In this document: positions 19,053-26,806 of the stretch, one piece after another | Position numbering within the stretch: position 1 is the first letter of the stretch | Layout: each line of letters opens with the position of its first letter | Program-made: the position numbers and the translations under genes | Origin: Pseudidiomarina halophila | GTDB taxonomy: Bacteria > Pseudomonadota > Gammaproteobacteria > Enterobacterales > Alteromonadaceae | NCBI RefSeq assembly: GCF_003987215.1 | Contig: NZ_PIPW01000001.1 | Coordinates: 248,001 to 312,000, forward strand | Reading direction: 5' to 3' | DNA length: 64,000 nt | Notes under the pieces: generated by a model | Databases searched by the model: none | What the model was told of the DNA's origin: nothing | The model's input: the letters and a program-made list of their open reading frames with translations, nothing else

Positions 19053-19771
19053 ACCACCGTTACGGTTATATTTTATTTGAGCTGGTTGTCGCTCTCAGTT
19101 TACTGGCGGGCCTGATGTTGATGAGTCAGCAATGGTTTGCACGGCAGCAGGCCGTAGCTGAACGAAGCAGCTGGGAGGTCGAGGCACAATCATTTATCAC
19201 TGCAATTGAACGCTTTTGGCTGAGCGAACGCCGCGTGCCGAGCCCGTTAAGCGAATTAGTAACTAAGGGTTATATCGCCGATATATGGCGTCCATGGGGT
19301 GCACCCTGGCAGCTGGAAGCTCAGAATAATCTGCTCCGTTTACAAACTCAGGCACCGACGGTTGGTGACGCGAATTGGCTGGCGCGGCAAGTAGCGGGTG
19401 CCAGCACCACCGCCGATAACCAAGTGCAACTCCACATCTGGCAGCCCATCGGCCTGGCGCTGCGCGAACGCTATTTACACCGGGTTGCCGATCCGCTGGC
19501 ACCAGAGTACAGCGCTATGGCGTCAGATCTTGACATGAACGGTTTCAATATCAGGAACGTCGCAACCCTGCATACCCGCTATCTGCTCGGAACTCAGGCC
19601 ACCATAGAGCAGGCGGAACTGGCCAATCTGCGGAGCACAGAGGTAGACACAACCCGTTTCAGTGCCGACGAGGCGATCATTGCCGGCTACGATGTCGGCG
19701 CGGTTATTCAGCGGTTACAGCTGCTGGAGCAAAAGTGGCAGGCCTGTCGGGCTCAGGGTGGCTGTCAATGA
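19049..19771 (+). CDS. Minor pilin / PilV-like tip protein
   Basis: A 240-residue prepilin-like protein. The N-terminus MNHRYGYILFELVVALSLLA has Gly before a possible cleavage site and Glu at +5. The C-terminal half contains YSAMASDLDMNGFNIRNVAT, which resembles the constant region of PilV adhesins of R64-type pili, where a similar DLDM-G-NI-N segment precedes the variable tip. A helical end (VIQRLQLLEQKWQACRAQ) follows, with no long adhesin domain. The ATG at 19049 overlaps the previous stop; an upstream TTG (19019) is in frame but unlikely. No recombinase or shufflon repeats are nearby, so the tip would be invariant. Confidence 0.7.
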   Translation: MNHRYGYILFELVVALSLLAGLMLMSQQWFARQQAVAERSSWEVEAQSFITAIERFWLSERRVPSPLSELVTKGYIADIWRPWGAPWQLEAQNNLLRLQTQAPTVGDANWLARQVAGASTTADNQVQLHIWQPIGLALRERYLHRVADPLAPEYSAMASDLDMNGFNIRNVATLHTRYLLGTQATIEQAELANLRSTEVDTTRFSADEAIIAGYDVGAVIQRLQLLEQKWQACRAQGGCQ

Positions 19772-20451
19772 AACAGAACGGGCAGGCAGTGGTGGAGACA
19801 TTAATTGTCTTGCCGGTGGTTCTGCTTACACTGTTGCTGGTGGTCCAACTGCTGTGGCTGGTGTTCGCAAGCGCGACCTTTCGTGTCGCAGTAAGTTACA
19901 GTTTGCGGGCGGGAAGTATCAATCATGGTTCACTGGCGGCGATGGAACGCACACTTGTTGCCGGTATGGCGAGTTTGCAACCGGCGGTGCCGGCGACAGA
20001 GTCTGGTGATGAACCCAGTAAATCAGAGCTACAAGGTGTGCAGCTGAAAGTCACGGCACAGCAATGGCTGCATTACCAACTGAGCGGTAAAATCCAGGTG
20101 CATCAGCCTAGTTCGGAGATACTGAACTCAGAAGCGGAACGGCGCTACGACCTGGTTAGCGGTACCTGGATAAATGAACTGGCTGTTGATCATGCTCTGG
20201 TGCGGATGCAAACAGAAGATCCCGAACGCTGGCAACAACAACGCCAGCTGGAGATTGAAGTTTGGTGGTGTTTGCCGCTCGAAGTACCGCTCGCTGCGCA
20301 ACTACTGACAGAACTGCGGCAGTGGTGGACGTCCGCTGCGCAAGCGCATTGTCGCTTGCGAGAAGAAGTGGTGGGGCGCCCCTTATGGGCTTTGCAGCAA
20401 CGCTTGAGTACACCGCTGCAAAGTGGCTACCGTGAGGGGCTTAATGATTAA
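19768..20451 (+). CDS. TadE-like pseudopilin protein
   Basis: A 227-residue protein whose N-terminus, [20 protein letters not shown], matches the TadE/TadG-like signature (G-A-VE--I-LP). TadE-like proteins are pseudopilins of Tad/Flp pilus systems. The rest is a hydrophilic extracytoplasmic domain with two cysteines (WWCLPLE and AQAHCRLRE). The ATG at 19768 overlaps the PilV-like stop. A TadE-type gene at the end of an R64-type pilus operon is unusual. Its stop codon overlaps the folD stop on the other strand. Confidence 0.75.
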   Translation: MKQNGQAVVETLIVLPVVLLTLLLVVQLLWLVFASATFRVAVSYSLRAGSINHGSLAAMERTLVAGMASLQPAVPATESGDEPSKSELQGVQLKVTAQQWLHYQLSGKIQVHQPSSEILNSEAERRYDLVSGTWINELAVDHALVRMQTEDPERWQQQRQLEIEVWWCLPLEVPLAAQLLTELRQWWTSAAQAHCRLREEVVGRPLWALQQRLSTPLQSGYREGLND

Positions 20452-21308
20452 GCCGGCGCGTGCCAGGTATCACAGGCCTGCAAGGTATTTTCCATTAGGG
20501 TTGCTACGGTCATTGGGCCTACACCACCGGGCACCGGGGTAATATAACTCGCACGCTCTGCGGCCGCACCGAACTCGACGTCACCGACGAGTTTGCCGTC
20601 GGCACTGCGGTTAATACCCACATCAATCACCACTGCGCCGGGTTTGACCCAGGCGCCGGGAATAAAGTTAGCCTTACCTACCGCCACGACCAACACGTCG
20701 GCACGACCGATGTGTTCTTTTAAGTCACGGGTAAAACGATGACAGACAGTGGTCGTTGCACCGCCGAGCAGCAGTTCCAGACTCATAGGCCGACCAACGA
20801 TATTTGAGGCGCCAACCACTACGGCATTGAGGCCATGTAAGTCGAGTCCGATCGAGTCAAACAGGGTCATTACACCGCGCGGTGTGCAAGGTCGCAAAGC
20901 AGGATTACGTTGCGCCAGGCGGCCCATATTGAAGGGATGGAAGCCGTCGACATCTTTAAAGGGATCGATGCGTTCCAGTAAAGCCTGTGCATCGAGATTC
21001 GCGGGCAGCGGCAGTTGTACCAAAATACCATCAACGCTGGCATCGGCATTGAGATCATCGATCAACGCCAGCAATTCTGCTTGCGTGGTACTGGCCGGCA
21101 AGTCATAAGATTTTGAGGTGAAGCCGACTTCTTCGCAAGCGCGACGTTTACTGCCGACATAAACTTCGGATGCCGGATCGTCGCCGACCAGGATGACCGC
21201 TAATCCAGGCGCGCGTAAGCCTAGTTGTATGCGTTGCTGCACACGTTCTCGAACCTGATTACGAACCTGTTGAGCGACTTTTTTTCCGTCAATAAATTGC
21301 GCGGTCAT
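20448..21308 (-). CDS. folD: Bifunctional methylenetetrahydrofolate dehydrogenase / methenyltetrahydrofolate cyclohydrolase
   Basis: FolD interconverts 5,10-methylene-, 5,10-methenyl- and 10-formyl-tetrahydrofolate with NADP. Catalytic Lys lies in [37 protein letters not shown], the nucleotide-binding [13 protein letters not shown] and [14 protein letters not shown] are family signatures. The ATG at 21308 is preferred over an in-frame TTG at 21320 because GAGG lies 6 nt before it and the protein then aligns with E. coli FolD (286 versus 288 residues). It faces the pilus operon tail to tail, and the two stop codons overlap. Confidence 0.97.
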   Translation of the reverse strand: MTAQFIDGKKVAQQVRNQVRERVQQRIQLGLRAPGLAVILVGDDPASEVYVGSKRRACEEVGFTSKSYDLPASTTQAELLALIDDLNADASVDGILVQLPLPANLDAQALLERIDPFKDVDGFHPFNMGRLAQRNPALRPCTPRGVMTLFDSIGLDLHGLNAVVVGASNIVGRPMSLELLLGGATTTVCHRFTRDLKEHIGRADVLVVAVGKANFIPGAWVKPGAVVIDVGINRSADGKLVGDVEFGAAAERASYITPVPGGVGPMTVATLMENTLQACDTWHAPA

Positions 21309-21486
21309 GCTATTCCTCAAAAGCTAACTAAAATGAAGGTCTGCGTGGCTGTATATTTTTGCATGTTTCGGTGGCTGAGTGTAGTTAAGTTTACGCCACA
21401 CTGTTGCTAAGCCGATGGAGTGATGACGAATTAACCGGCGAATTGTTGTAAAATCCAGCAGTCAGCTGATTTGGCCAAAAAAATGT

Positions 21487-21515
21487 TTGACGCTGCCATA
21501 ACCAGCAGGTAATAT
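21487..21515 (+). promoter_or_regulatory. Strong sigma-70 promoter of the tRNA cluster
   Basis: TTGACG at 21487-21492 and TAATAT at 21510-21515 are spaced by exactly 17 bp. The sequence just after the -10 (TCGCCCCCG) is GC-rich, the usual discriminator of stable-RNA promoters under stringent control. The first tRNA begins about 47 bp downstream. Confidence 0.75.
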
Positions 21516-21562
21516 TCGCCCCCGTTGTCAGGCCGCGTCCTGCACGGGTTTTAAAAAAATGT

Positions 21563-21639
21563 CGGCGAGTAGCGCAGCTTGGTAGCGCACTTGTTTTGGG
21601 TACAAGGGGTCGCTGGTTCGAATCCAGTCTCGCCGACCA
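21563..21639 (+). tRNA. tRNA-Pro(TGG), copy 1
   Basis: A 77-nt cloverleaf with acceptor CGGCGAG / CTCGCCG, anticodon loop TTTGGGT (anticodon TGG, proline), T-loop GGTTCGAATCC and an encoded CCA end. An identical copy lies at 21869-21945. Confidence 0.97.
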
Positions 21640-21655
21640 TTTTTACTAGTAGCAT

Positions 21656-21732
<77 letters not shown>

Positions 21733-21760
21733 ATTAGCCCTGGCATGACACAAAATTAGT

Positions 21761-21837
21761 GGTGGCTGTAGCTCAGTTGGTAGAGCCCCGGATTGTGATT
21801 CCGGTGGTCGTGGGTTCGAATCCCATCAGCCACCCCA
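21761..21837 (+). tRNA. tRNA-His(GTG)
   Basis: A 77-nt gene including the extra 5' G (-1) that pairs with C73, diagnostic for histidine tRNA. The anticodon is GTG within ATTGTGATT, the T-arm is GTGGGTTCGAATCCCAT, and CCA is encoded. It closely resembles E. coli hisR. Confidence 0.97.
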
Positions 21838-21868
21838 TTTTCTGAAATTCCCCAAAAGTATATACGTT

Positions 21869-21945
21869 CGGCGAGTAGCGCAGCTTGGTAGCGCACTTGT
21901 TTTGGGTACAAGGGGTCGCTGGTTCGAATCCAGTCTCGCCGACCA
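21869..21945 (+). tRNA. tRNA-Pro(TGG), copy 2
   Basis: Base-for-base identical to the tRNA-Pro at 21563-21639 over all 77 nt, including CCA. It is the last gene of the Pro-Arg-His-Pro cluster. No obvious T-rich terminator follows it. Confidence 0.97.
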
Positions 21946-21980
21946 TCTGTATACACCGATTAAATCTGCCTTCACCCAGG

Positions 21981-22027
21981 TTGAAAGTTCATGCAACTTA
22001 GCGCATATTGTTTAACGTTTTGTTAAA
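21981..22027 (+). promoter_or_regulatory. Candidate promoter and operator of the GGDEF gene
   Basis: TTGAAA at 21981-21986 and CATATT at 22004-22009 are 17 bp apart. Directly after the -10 is a perfect inverted repeat, TTTAAC-GTTTT-GTTAAA (22011-22027), covering the expected start point. This is a plausible repressor site. The regulator cannot be named from the sequence. Confidence 0.4.
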
Positions 22028-22114
22028 TAATTCGTCTGCGCTACGGAATTGCCTGATAGCCAGTCTAATTTCTCTGTTTGGTCATTTAGCTCACTAAAAC
22101 AATAAGTAACCGCT

Positions 22115-23245
22115 ATGGCTCAAAATTCTGAAAACTCGTCTGCCCCTGCGCATCCGCCATCGTCGGAAGCGTTCGCTTACCTCATTTCTGAGTTGAGTAC
22201 CCACCTGATTAATGCCGCGCCTGATGAAGCTGAAGTCCATATTGAACGAGCGCTTGCCGCCCTGGGTAGCAATGACCGTAAAGATCGTTGTTATGTTTTT
22301 CTGTTTGATGATGATTACAAGCATATGAGTAATACCCATGAATGGGTGAATCGCGGTATCAGTGCTCACAAAGACGAGCTGCAAAATGTCCCGGTAGAAG
22401 CTATGCCATGGTTTTTTACCAGTATGCGCGCGGATGGGCATGTCGTGGTTCCGTCTGCCGATCAGTTGCCTGAGGTTGCCGGTGGCTTTAAGGATGAACT
22501 CTTACGCGAGCACATTCAGTCGATGATGGCCGTTGGTATGTATCTGGAAGGCAGACTTATCGGCTTTGTCGGTTGTGATCTGGTCAAGCGTTCGTGCAAC
22601 TGGACCGAACAAGACGTGCGGCAAATGCAACTGGTAGCCGATATGATCACCAACACACTGGCGCGGCATCGCGCCGAATCAAAACTGCATCAGGTGCAGT
22701 GTGAACTGCGGGCGGCGAATGAGCGATTGGCTCAGCTGGCCAACGAAGACGGCTTGACCGGCCTGCTTAATCGCCGTGGGCTCGATGTCGCGCTTGATTA
22801 TGAATTACGCCGCATGCAGCGCAAGCAACAACAATTAAGTGTCCTGATGGTTGATATCGATCACTTTAAAGCGCTGAATGACAGTCGCGGTCATCTGGCT
22901 GGAGATGCAGCTTTGCAACGCGTGGCAGACGAACTGAAAAACGCCTTCAAACGCAGCGGTGAAGTGGTGACGCGATTTGGCGGTGATGAATTTCTAATTA
23001 TTTGCCCGACTATGAATGAAGAAGAGGCCGAACAACGCGCTGCGGCATTAGTGGAGACTATCGGCAACGGCAAAGGACATGCGCAAATTACCATAAGCGT
23101 GGGTGTTGTGAGTTTTATCCCATCGCCTGACACAACCCAGGATGAAGTGATGCGACGGGTGGACAGGGCTGTCTATGAAGCCAAACATCGCGGACGGAAC
23201 TGCTACGTTCTGCTACCCTACAACGAACTTCAGGCAAAAAGATAA
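22115..23245 (+). CDS. GAF-like sensor diguanylate cyclase
   Basis: A soluble 376-residue protein. The N-terminal region (about 30-190) looks like a GAF domain, with an RCYVFLFDDDYKHMSNTHEW segment and LIGFVGCDLVKRSCNW. A short helix leads into a GGDEF domain (about 215-372) with the intact active site GGDEF at 289-293, preceded by DIDHFKALNDSRGHLAGD. This predicts cyclic di-GMP synthesis controlled by a small-molecule or redox signal. The inhibitory site upstream, RxxD in many relatives, reads RSGE here, so feedback inhibition may be weak. No EAL domain and no membrane segment are present. Confidence 0.88.
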   Translation: MAQNSENSSAPAHPPSSEAFAYLISELSTHLINAAPDEAEVHIERALAALGSNDRKDRCYVFLFDDDYKHMSNTHEWVNRGISAHKDELQNVPVEAMPWFFTSMRADGHVVVPSADQLPEVAGGFKDELLREHIQSMMAVGMYLEGRLIGFVGCDLVKRSCNWTEQDVRQMQLVADMITNTLARHRAESKLHQVQCELRAANERLAQLANEDGLTGLLNRRGLDVALDYELRRMQRKQQQLSVLMVDIDHFKALNDSRGHLAGDAALQRVADELKNAFKRSGEVVTRFGGDEFLIICPTMNEEEAEQRAAALVETIGNGKGHAQITISVGVVSFIPSPDTTQDEVMRRVDRAVYEAKHRGRNCYVLLPYNELQAKR

Positions 23246-23255
23246 GCCGCACTAC

Positions 23256-23284
23256 TCGACTCTGCGAGCCGCCTTCGCTATAAT
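23256..23284 (+). promoter_or_regulatory. Candidate sigma-70 promoter for tig
   Basis: A perfect -10 TATAAT at 23279-23284 has TCGACT 17 bp upstream (23256-23261, 4 of 6 matches). The start point would fall near 23291, giving a leader of about 65 nt that contains a small GAGCCC/GGGCTC hairpin. Confidence 0.55.
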
Positions 23285-23355
23285 GCTGCGTCATTTTCAA
23301 GAGCCCCAACAGTTGGTGGGCTCAAGGCCAATAGTGAAGCCGAGGTAAGAAAGCA

Positions 23356-24657
23356 ATGCAGGTTTCTGTAGAGACAACCCAAGGATTAGAACGCCGCGCC
23401 ACCATTACTGTGCCAGCGGCAACCATCGACGAGAAAGTCAAAGAGCTTTTGAAGAGCGAGTACCGTAACCGCCGTATCAACGGTTTCCGTCAAGGAAAGG
23501 TACCACCGAATGTATTGCAAAAGCTGTTCGGCAACGAAGCTCGCGCCCGCGCTGCCCAGGAACTGATGCAGAGCAAATATTTTGAAGCGATTATGCAGGA
23601 AAAAATTAACCCTGCAGGTCCTCCTTCGATCGAACCCAAAGTAAATGAACCAGGTAAAGACCTTGAGTTTGTTGCTACCTTTGAAGTTTATCCGGAAGTT
23701 GCGGTGCAAGGCTTAGATAAAATCGAAGTCGAAAAACCAGACGTTACTGTGACGGATAAAGATGTCGATAACATGCTGGATACCTTGCGCAAGCAACACG
23801 CCTCATGGAAAGAAGTAAAGCGTAAGTCGAAGAAAGGTGACCGCATCACTATCGACTTTACCGGTCGTATCGACGGTGAAGAATTCGATGGTGGTAAAGC
23901 ACAGGACTTCGCTTTAGAACTTGGCCAGGGTCGTATGATTCCAGGTTTCGAAGACGACATCATCGGCATGAAAACCGGTGAAGAGAAGACCATCGAAGTA
24001 ACTTTCCCGGAAGATTATCACGCAGAAAATCTGAAAGGTAAGAAAGCTGAGTTTGATATCGTCGCGAAAAAAGTTGAAGAGCAAGTGTTACCAGAGCTTA
24101 ACGATGAGTTTGTGGCGACGTTCGGTGTTACCGAAGGCGGCGTTGACGCACTGAAAGCTGAAGTTCGCAAGAATATGGAACGCGAACTGAAAAACACCGT
24201 GCAAAGCAAGGTGAAAGAGCAAGTGCTGAAAGGTTTGGTCGAGAACAACGACGTTGACTTACCAAGCGCAATGGTAAAACAGGAAATCGATGGTTTGCGT
24301 CGTCAGGCGATGCAGCGTTTTGGCGATAACCAGGCGCAAATGCCTGAGTTACCAGCTAACTTGTTCGAAGAACAGGCGAAAGAACGCGTTAAAGTCGGCT
24401 TATTGTTGGGTGAAGTTATCCGCACCAATGATATTAAAGTTGACGATGCCAAAGTTGACGAGATCATTGCCAATAACGCTTCTGCTTATGAAGATCCGGA
24501 AGAAGTTGTTGCCTACTACAAAGGTAACGAAGAGCTGTTGCAACAAGTACGCAATGTTGCGCTCGAAGAGCAGGCAGTTGACTTCATTATCGACAAAGCA
24601 AAAGTTTCGGCGAAGAAAACCAGCTTTGATGAGCTGATGAACCCGAAACAGAAGTAA
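23356..24657 (+). CDS. tig: Trigger factor (ribosome-bound chaperone, peptidyl-prolyl isomerase)
   Basis: Trigger factor binds at the ribosomal exit tunnel and shields nascent chains. The ribosome-binding loop is GFRQGKVP (about residues 43-50). The FKBP-type domain spans about 155-245 with [20 protein letters not shown] and GMIPGFEDD-like sequence. A C-terminal helical arm domain follows. At 433 residues it matches E. coli (432). A GAGG ribosome site precedes the ATG. Order tig-clpP-clpX-lon-hupB-ppiD is the classic gamma-proteobacterial proteostasis block. Confidence 0.98.
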   Translation: MQVSVETTQGLERRATITVPAATIDEKVKELLKSEYRNRRINGFRQGKVPPNVLQKLFGNEARARAAQELMQSKYFEAIMQEKINPAGPPSIEPKVNEPGKDLEFVATFEVYPEVAVQGLDKIEVEKPDVTVTDKDVDNMLDTLRKQHASWKEVKRKSKKGDRITIDFTGRIDGEEFDGGKAQDFALELGQGRMIPGFEDDIIGMKTGEEKTIEVTFPEDYHAENLKGKKAEFDIVAKKVEEQVLPELNDEFVATFGVTEGGVDALKAEVRKNMERELKNTVQSKVKEQVLKGLVENNDVDLPSAMVKQEIDGLRRQAMQRFGDNQAQMPELPANLFEEQAKERVKVGLLLGEVIRTNDIKVDDAKVDEIIANNASAYEDPEEVVAYYKGNEELLQQVRNVALEEQAVDFIIDKAKVSAKKTSFDELMNPKQK

Positions 24658-24682
24658 GTTTGCTGATTCCTGACGCTAAGCG

Positions 24683-24712
24683 TTGACGGAGTCACTCGCA
24701 ACTTGGTTTAAT
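24683..24712 (+). promoter_or_regulatory. Candidate promoter for clpP
   Basis: TTGACG at 24683-24688 and TTTAAT at 24707-24712 are 18 bp apart. It overlaps the upstream edge of the tig terminator hairpin, so clpP transcripts would begin inside the hairpin. I saw no heat-shock promoter here. Confidence 0.35.
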
Positions 24713-24743
24713 GGCTCGTATAGTCTTATACGAGCCATTTTTA
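24711..24743 (+). terminator. Rho-independent terminator after tig
   Basis: A perfect 12-bp stem (ATGGCTCGTATA / TATACGAGCCAT) with a GTCT loop is followed by a T-rich tract. It separates tig from clpP. Confidence 0.85.
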
Positions 24744-24762
24744 TTTGCAGGAGTAGTTTTAT

Positions 24763-25380
24763 ATGTCGGAACTTGGGCACGACCCGATGGCGCAGCTAGT
24801 CCCTATGGTGGTTGAACAAACCGCGAAAGGTGAGCGTTCATACGATATTTTTTCGCGCTTATTAAAAGAGCGCGTGATTTTCTTATGTGGTCAGGTAGAA
24901 GATCACATGGCAAACCTGATCGTAGCGCAGCTACTGTTTTTAGAGTCAGAAAGCCCTGAAAAAGATATCTTTTTGTATATTAATTCACCGGGCGGTGCGG
25001 TCACCGCCGGGATGGCGATTTATGACACCATGCGCTTTATCAAGCCTGATGTCAGTACCGTTTGCATGGGCCAGGCGGCCAGCATGGGCGCGTTCTTATT
25101 AGCTGGTGGCGCGCAAGGCAAACGCTATTGTTTACCTAATTCGCGAGTGATGATCCATCAGCCACTCGGCGGTTTTCAGGGTCAGGCTTCTGACTTTGAG
25201 ATCCATGCGCGGCAAATTTTGGATATTAAAGAGCGGATGAACCGCATGTTAGCGGAGAATACCGGCCGCGATTACGAGCAAATCGCTAAAGATACTGATC
25301 GTGATTACTTCATGTCGGCGGAAGAAGCCGTAAAATACGGCGTTGTCGATAAAGTACTCACCCAACGAGCTGGAGAGTAG
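24763..25380 (+). CDS. clpP: ATP-dependent Clp protease proteolytic subunit
   Basis: ClpP is the barrel-shaped serine protease that degrades substrates unfolded by ClpX or ClpA. The catalytic serine is Ser107 in [11 protein letters not shown] and the histidine is His132 in MIHQPLGG. The expected Asp lies in the [12 protein letters not shown] segment. [17 protein letters not shown] forms the oxyanion region. The 205-residue length includes a short propeptide. It is followed at once by clpX (ATG 2 bp after the stop), so the two are co-expressed. Confidence 0.98.
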   Translation: MSELGHDPMAQLVPMVVEQTAKGERSYDIFSRLLKERVIFLCGQVEDHMANLIVAQLLFLESESPEKDIFLYINSPGGAVTAGMAIYDTMRFIKPDVSTVCMGQAASMGAFLLAGGAQGKRYCLPNSRVMIHQPLGGFQGQASDFEIHARQILDIKERMNRMLAENTGRDYEQIAKDTDRDYFMSAEEAVKYGVVDKVLTQRAGE

Positions 25381-25381
25381 C

Positions 25382-26662
25382 ATGACTGATAAAACCGAAG
25401 GTAATGGTGAACAGCCATTGTTTTGTACCTTTTGCGGGAAAAGTCAGCACGAGGTTCGCAAACTTATTGCTGGACCCTCAGTTTTTATTTGTGACGAGTG
25501 TGTAGAGCTGTGCAATGACATCCTGGAAGAAGAGATCCAGAATATTGCGCCGCAGGAAAACTCTGATCGTTTACCGACGCCAAAGGAAATTCGTGACCAC
25601 CTGGACGCTTACGTCATTGGTCAGGAGTTCGCAAAACGCGTGTTAGCCGTTGCGGTATACAATCACTACAAACGCTTACAAAGTTCGGGTAAAGGTAATA
25701 AAGACGAGATTGAATTAGGCAAGAGTAATATCCTGCTGATCGGCCCCACCGGCTCAGGTAAGACCTATTTGGCGGAAACTCTGGCACGATTCCTTGATGT
25801 ACCTTTTACTATGGCTGACGCGACGACCTTAACTGAAGCGGGTTATGTTGGCGAAGACGTCGAGAACATTATTCAGAAGTTGCTGCAGAAGTGTGACTAC
25901 GACGCTGAAAAAGCGCAACGCGGGATCGTCTATATCGATGAGATTGACAAGATCTCCCGTAAGTCGGACAACCCGTCAATTACCCGTGATGTCTCTGGTG
26001 AAGGGGTGCAACAGGCGCTGCTGAAACTGATTGAGGGCACAGTGGCGGCGGTACCACCACAAGGTGGCCGTAAGCATCCGCAGCAGGAATTTGTGCAGGT
26101 CGATACCTCGAAAATTTTGTTTATCTGTGGTGGTGCTTTTGCCGGTCTCGATAAAGTTATCGAACAACGGGTAAGTGTTGGCACCGGGATTGGCTTCGGT
26201 GCTCAGGTGAAATCAAAAGCAGCTGAGATGATGGCCAATCTGATCAAGCAGGTAGAGCCGGAAGATCTGGTTAAATACGGCTTGATACCTGAATTTATTG
26301 GTCGTTTGCCAGTGCTGGCAACACTGGAAGAGCTGGACGAAGACGCATTGGTGCAGATTTTACAGGAACCGAAGAATGCGTTAACCAAGCAATACGCAGC
26401 ATTATTCGACATGGAAGGCGTCGAACTGGAATTTCGTGATGATGCGTTACGTGCGATAGCGCGCAAGGCAATGACGCGGAAAACCGGTGCCCGGGGCTTG
26501 CGTTCCATCGTTGAAGGTGTGTTGCTGGATACCATGTATGAGCTGCCATCGATTGATAACGTAGCTAAGGTAGTGATTGATGAGTCGGTGATTACCGGTG
26601 AGTCCAAGCCTATTATGATCTACGAAAATCAGGAACAGGAACGCCAGGCCTCTGGTGAATAA
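25382..26662 (+). CDS. clpX: ATP-dependent Clp protease unfoldase subunit ClpX
   Basis: ClpX unfolds tagged proteins and feeds them to ClpP. The N-terminal zinc-binding domain has Cys15, Cys18, Cys37 and Cys40. Walker A is GPTGSGKT and Walker B is [10 protein letters not shown]. The pore and sensor segments ([21 protein letters not shown]) are conserved. ATG at 25382 is used since it lies next to the clpP stop and gives 426 residues (E. coli 424); an upstream in-frame start would sit inside clpP. Confidence 0.98.
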   Translation: MTDKTEGNGEQPLFCTFCGKSQHEVRKLIAGPSVFICDECVELCNDILEEEIQNIAPQENSDRLPTPKEIRDHLDAYVIGQEFAKRVLAVAVYNHYKRLQSSGKGNKDEIELGKSNILLIGPTGSGKTYLAETLARFLDVPFTMADATTLTEAGYVGEDVENIIQKLLQKCDYDAEKAQRGIVYIDEIDKISRKSDNPSITRDVSGEGVQQALLKLIEGTVAAVPPQGGRKHPQQEFVQVDTSKILFICGGAFAGLDKVIEQRVSVGTGIGFGAQVKSKAAEMMANLIKQVEPEDLVKYGLIPEFIGRLPVLATLEELDEDALVQILQEPKNALTKQYAALFDMEGVELEFRDDALRAIARKAMTRKTGARGLRSIVEGVLLDTMYELPSIDNVAKVVIDESVITGESKPIMIYENQEQERQASGE

Positions 26663-26690
26663 CCTGCCGCGTTAGCTCGGTATTTGTGCA

Positions 26691-26716
26691 AAAAGGGCCA
26701 TTTTGGCCCTTTTTTT
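26691..26716 (+). terminator. Rho-independent terminator after clpX
   Basis: A 10-bp stem (AAAAGGGCCA / TGGCCCTTTT) with a TTT loop is followed by Ts. It closes the clpP-clpX unit just upstream of the lon promoter. Confidence 0.9.
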
Positions 26717-26726
26717 GTGCAAATCA

Positions 26727-26753
26727 TTGAACTTTATCTGTATGGCCTCATAT
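26727..26753 (+). promoter_or_regulatory. Heat-shock (sigma-32) promoter of lon
   Basis: TTGAAC at 26727-26732 and CCTCATAT at 26746-26753, spaced 13 bp, closely match the RpoH consensus (TTGAAA, 11-16 bp, CCCCATAT). Lon is a known member of the E. coli heat-shock regulon. Confidence 0.75.
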
Positions 26754-26806
26754 TAGAGAGTAAGATAACTAAATCTGACATGATGTCATAGAATCTGGAG
26801 ACATAT

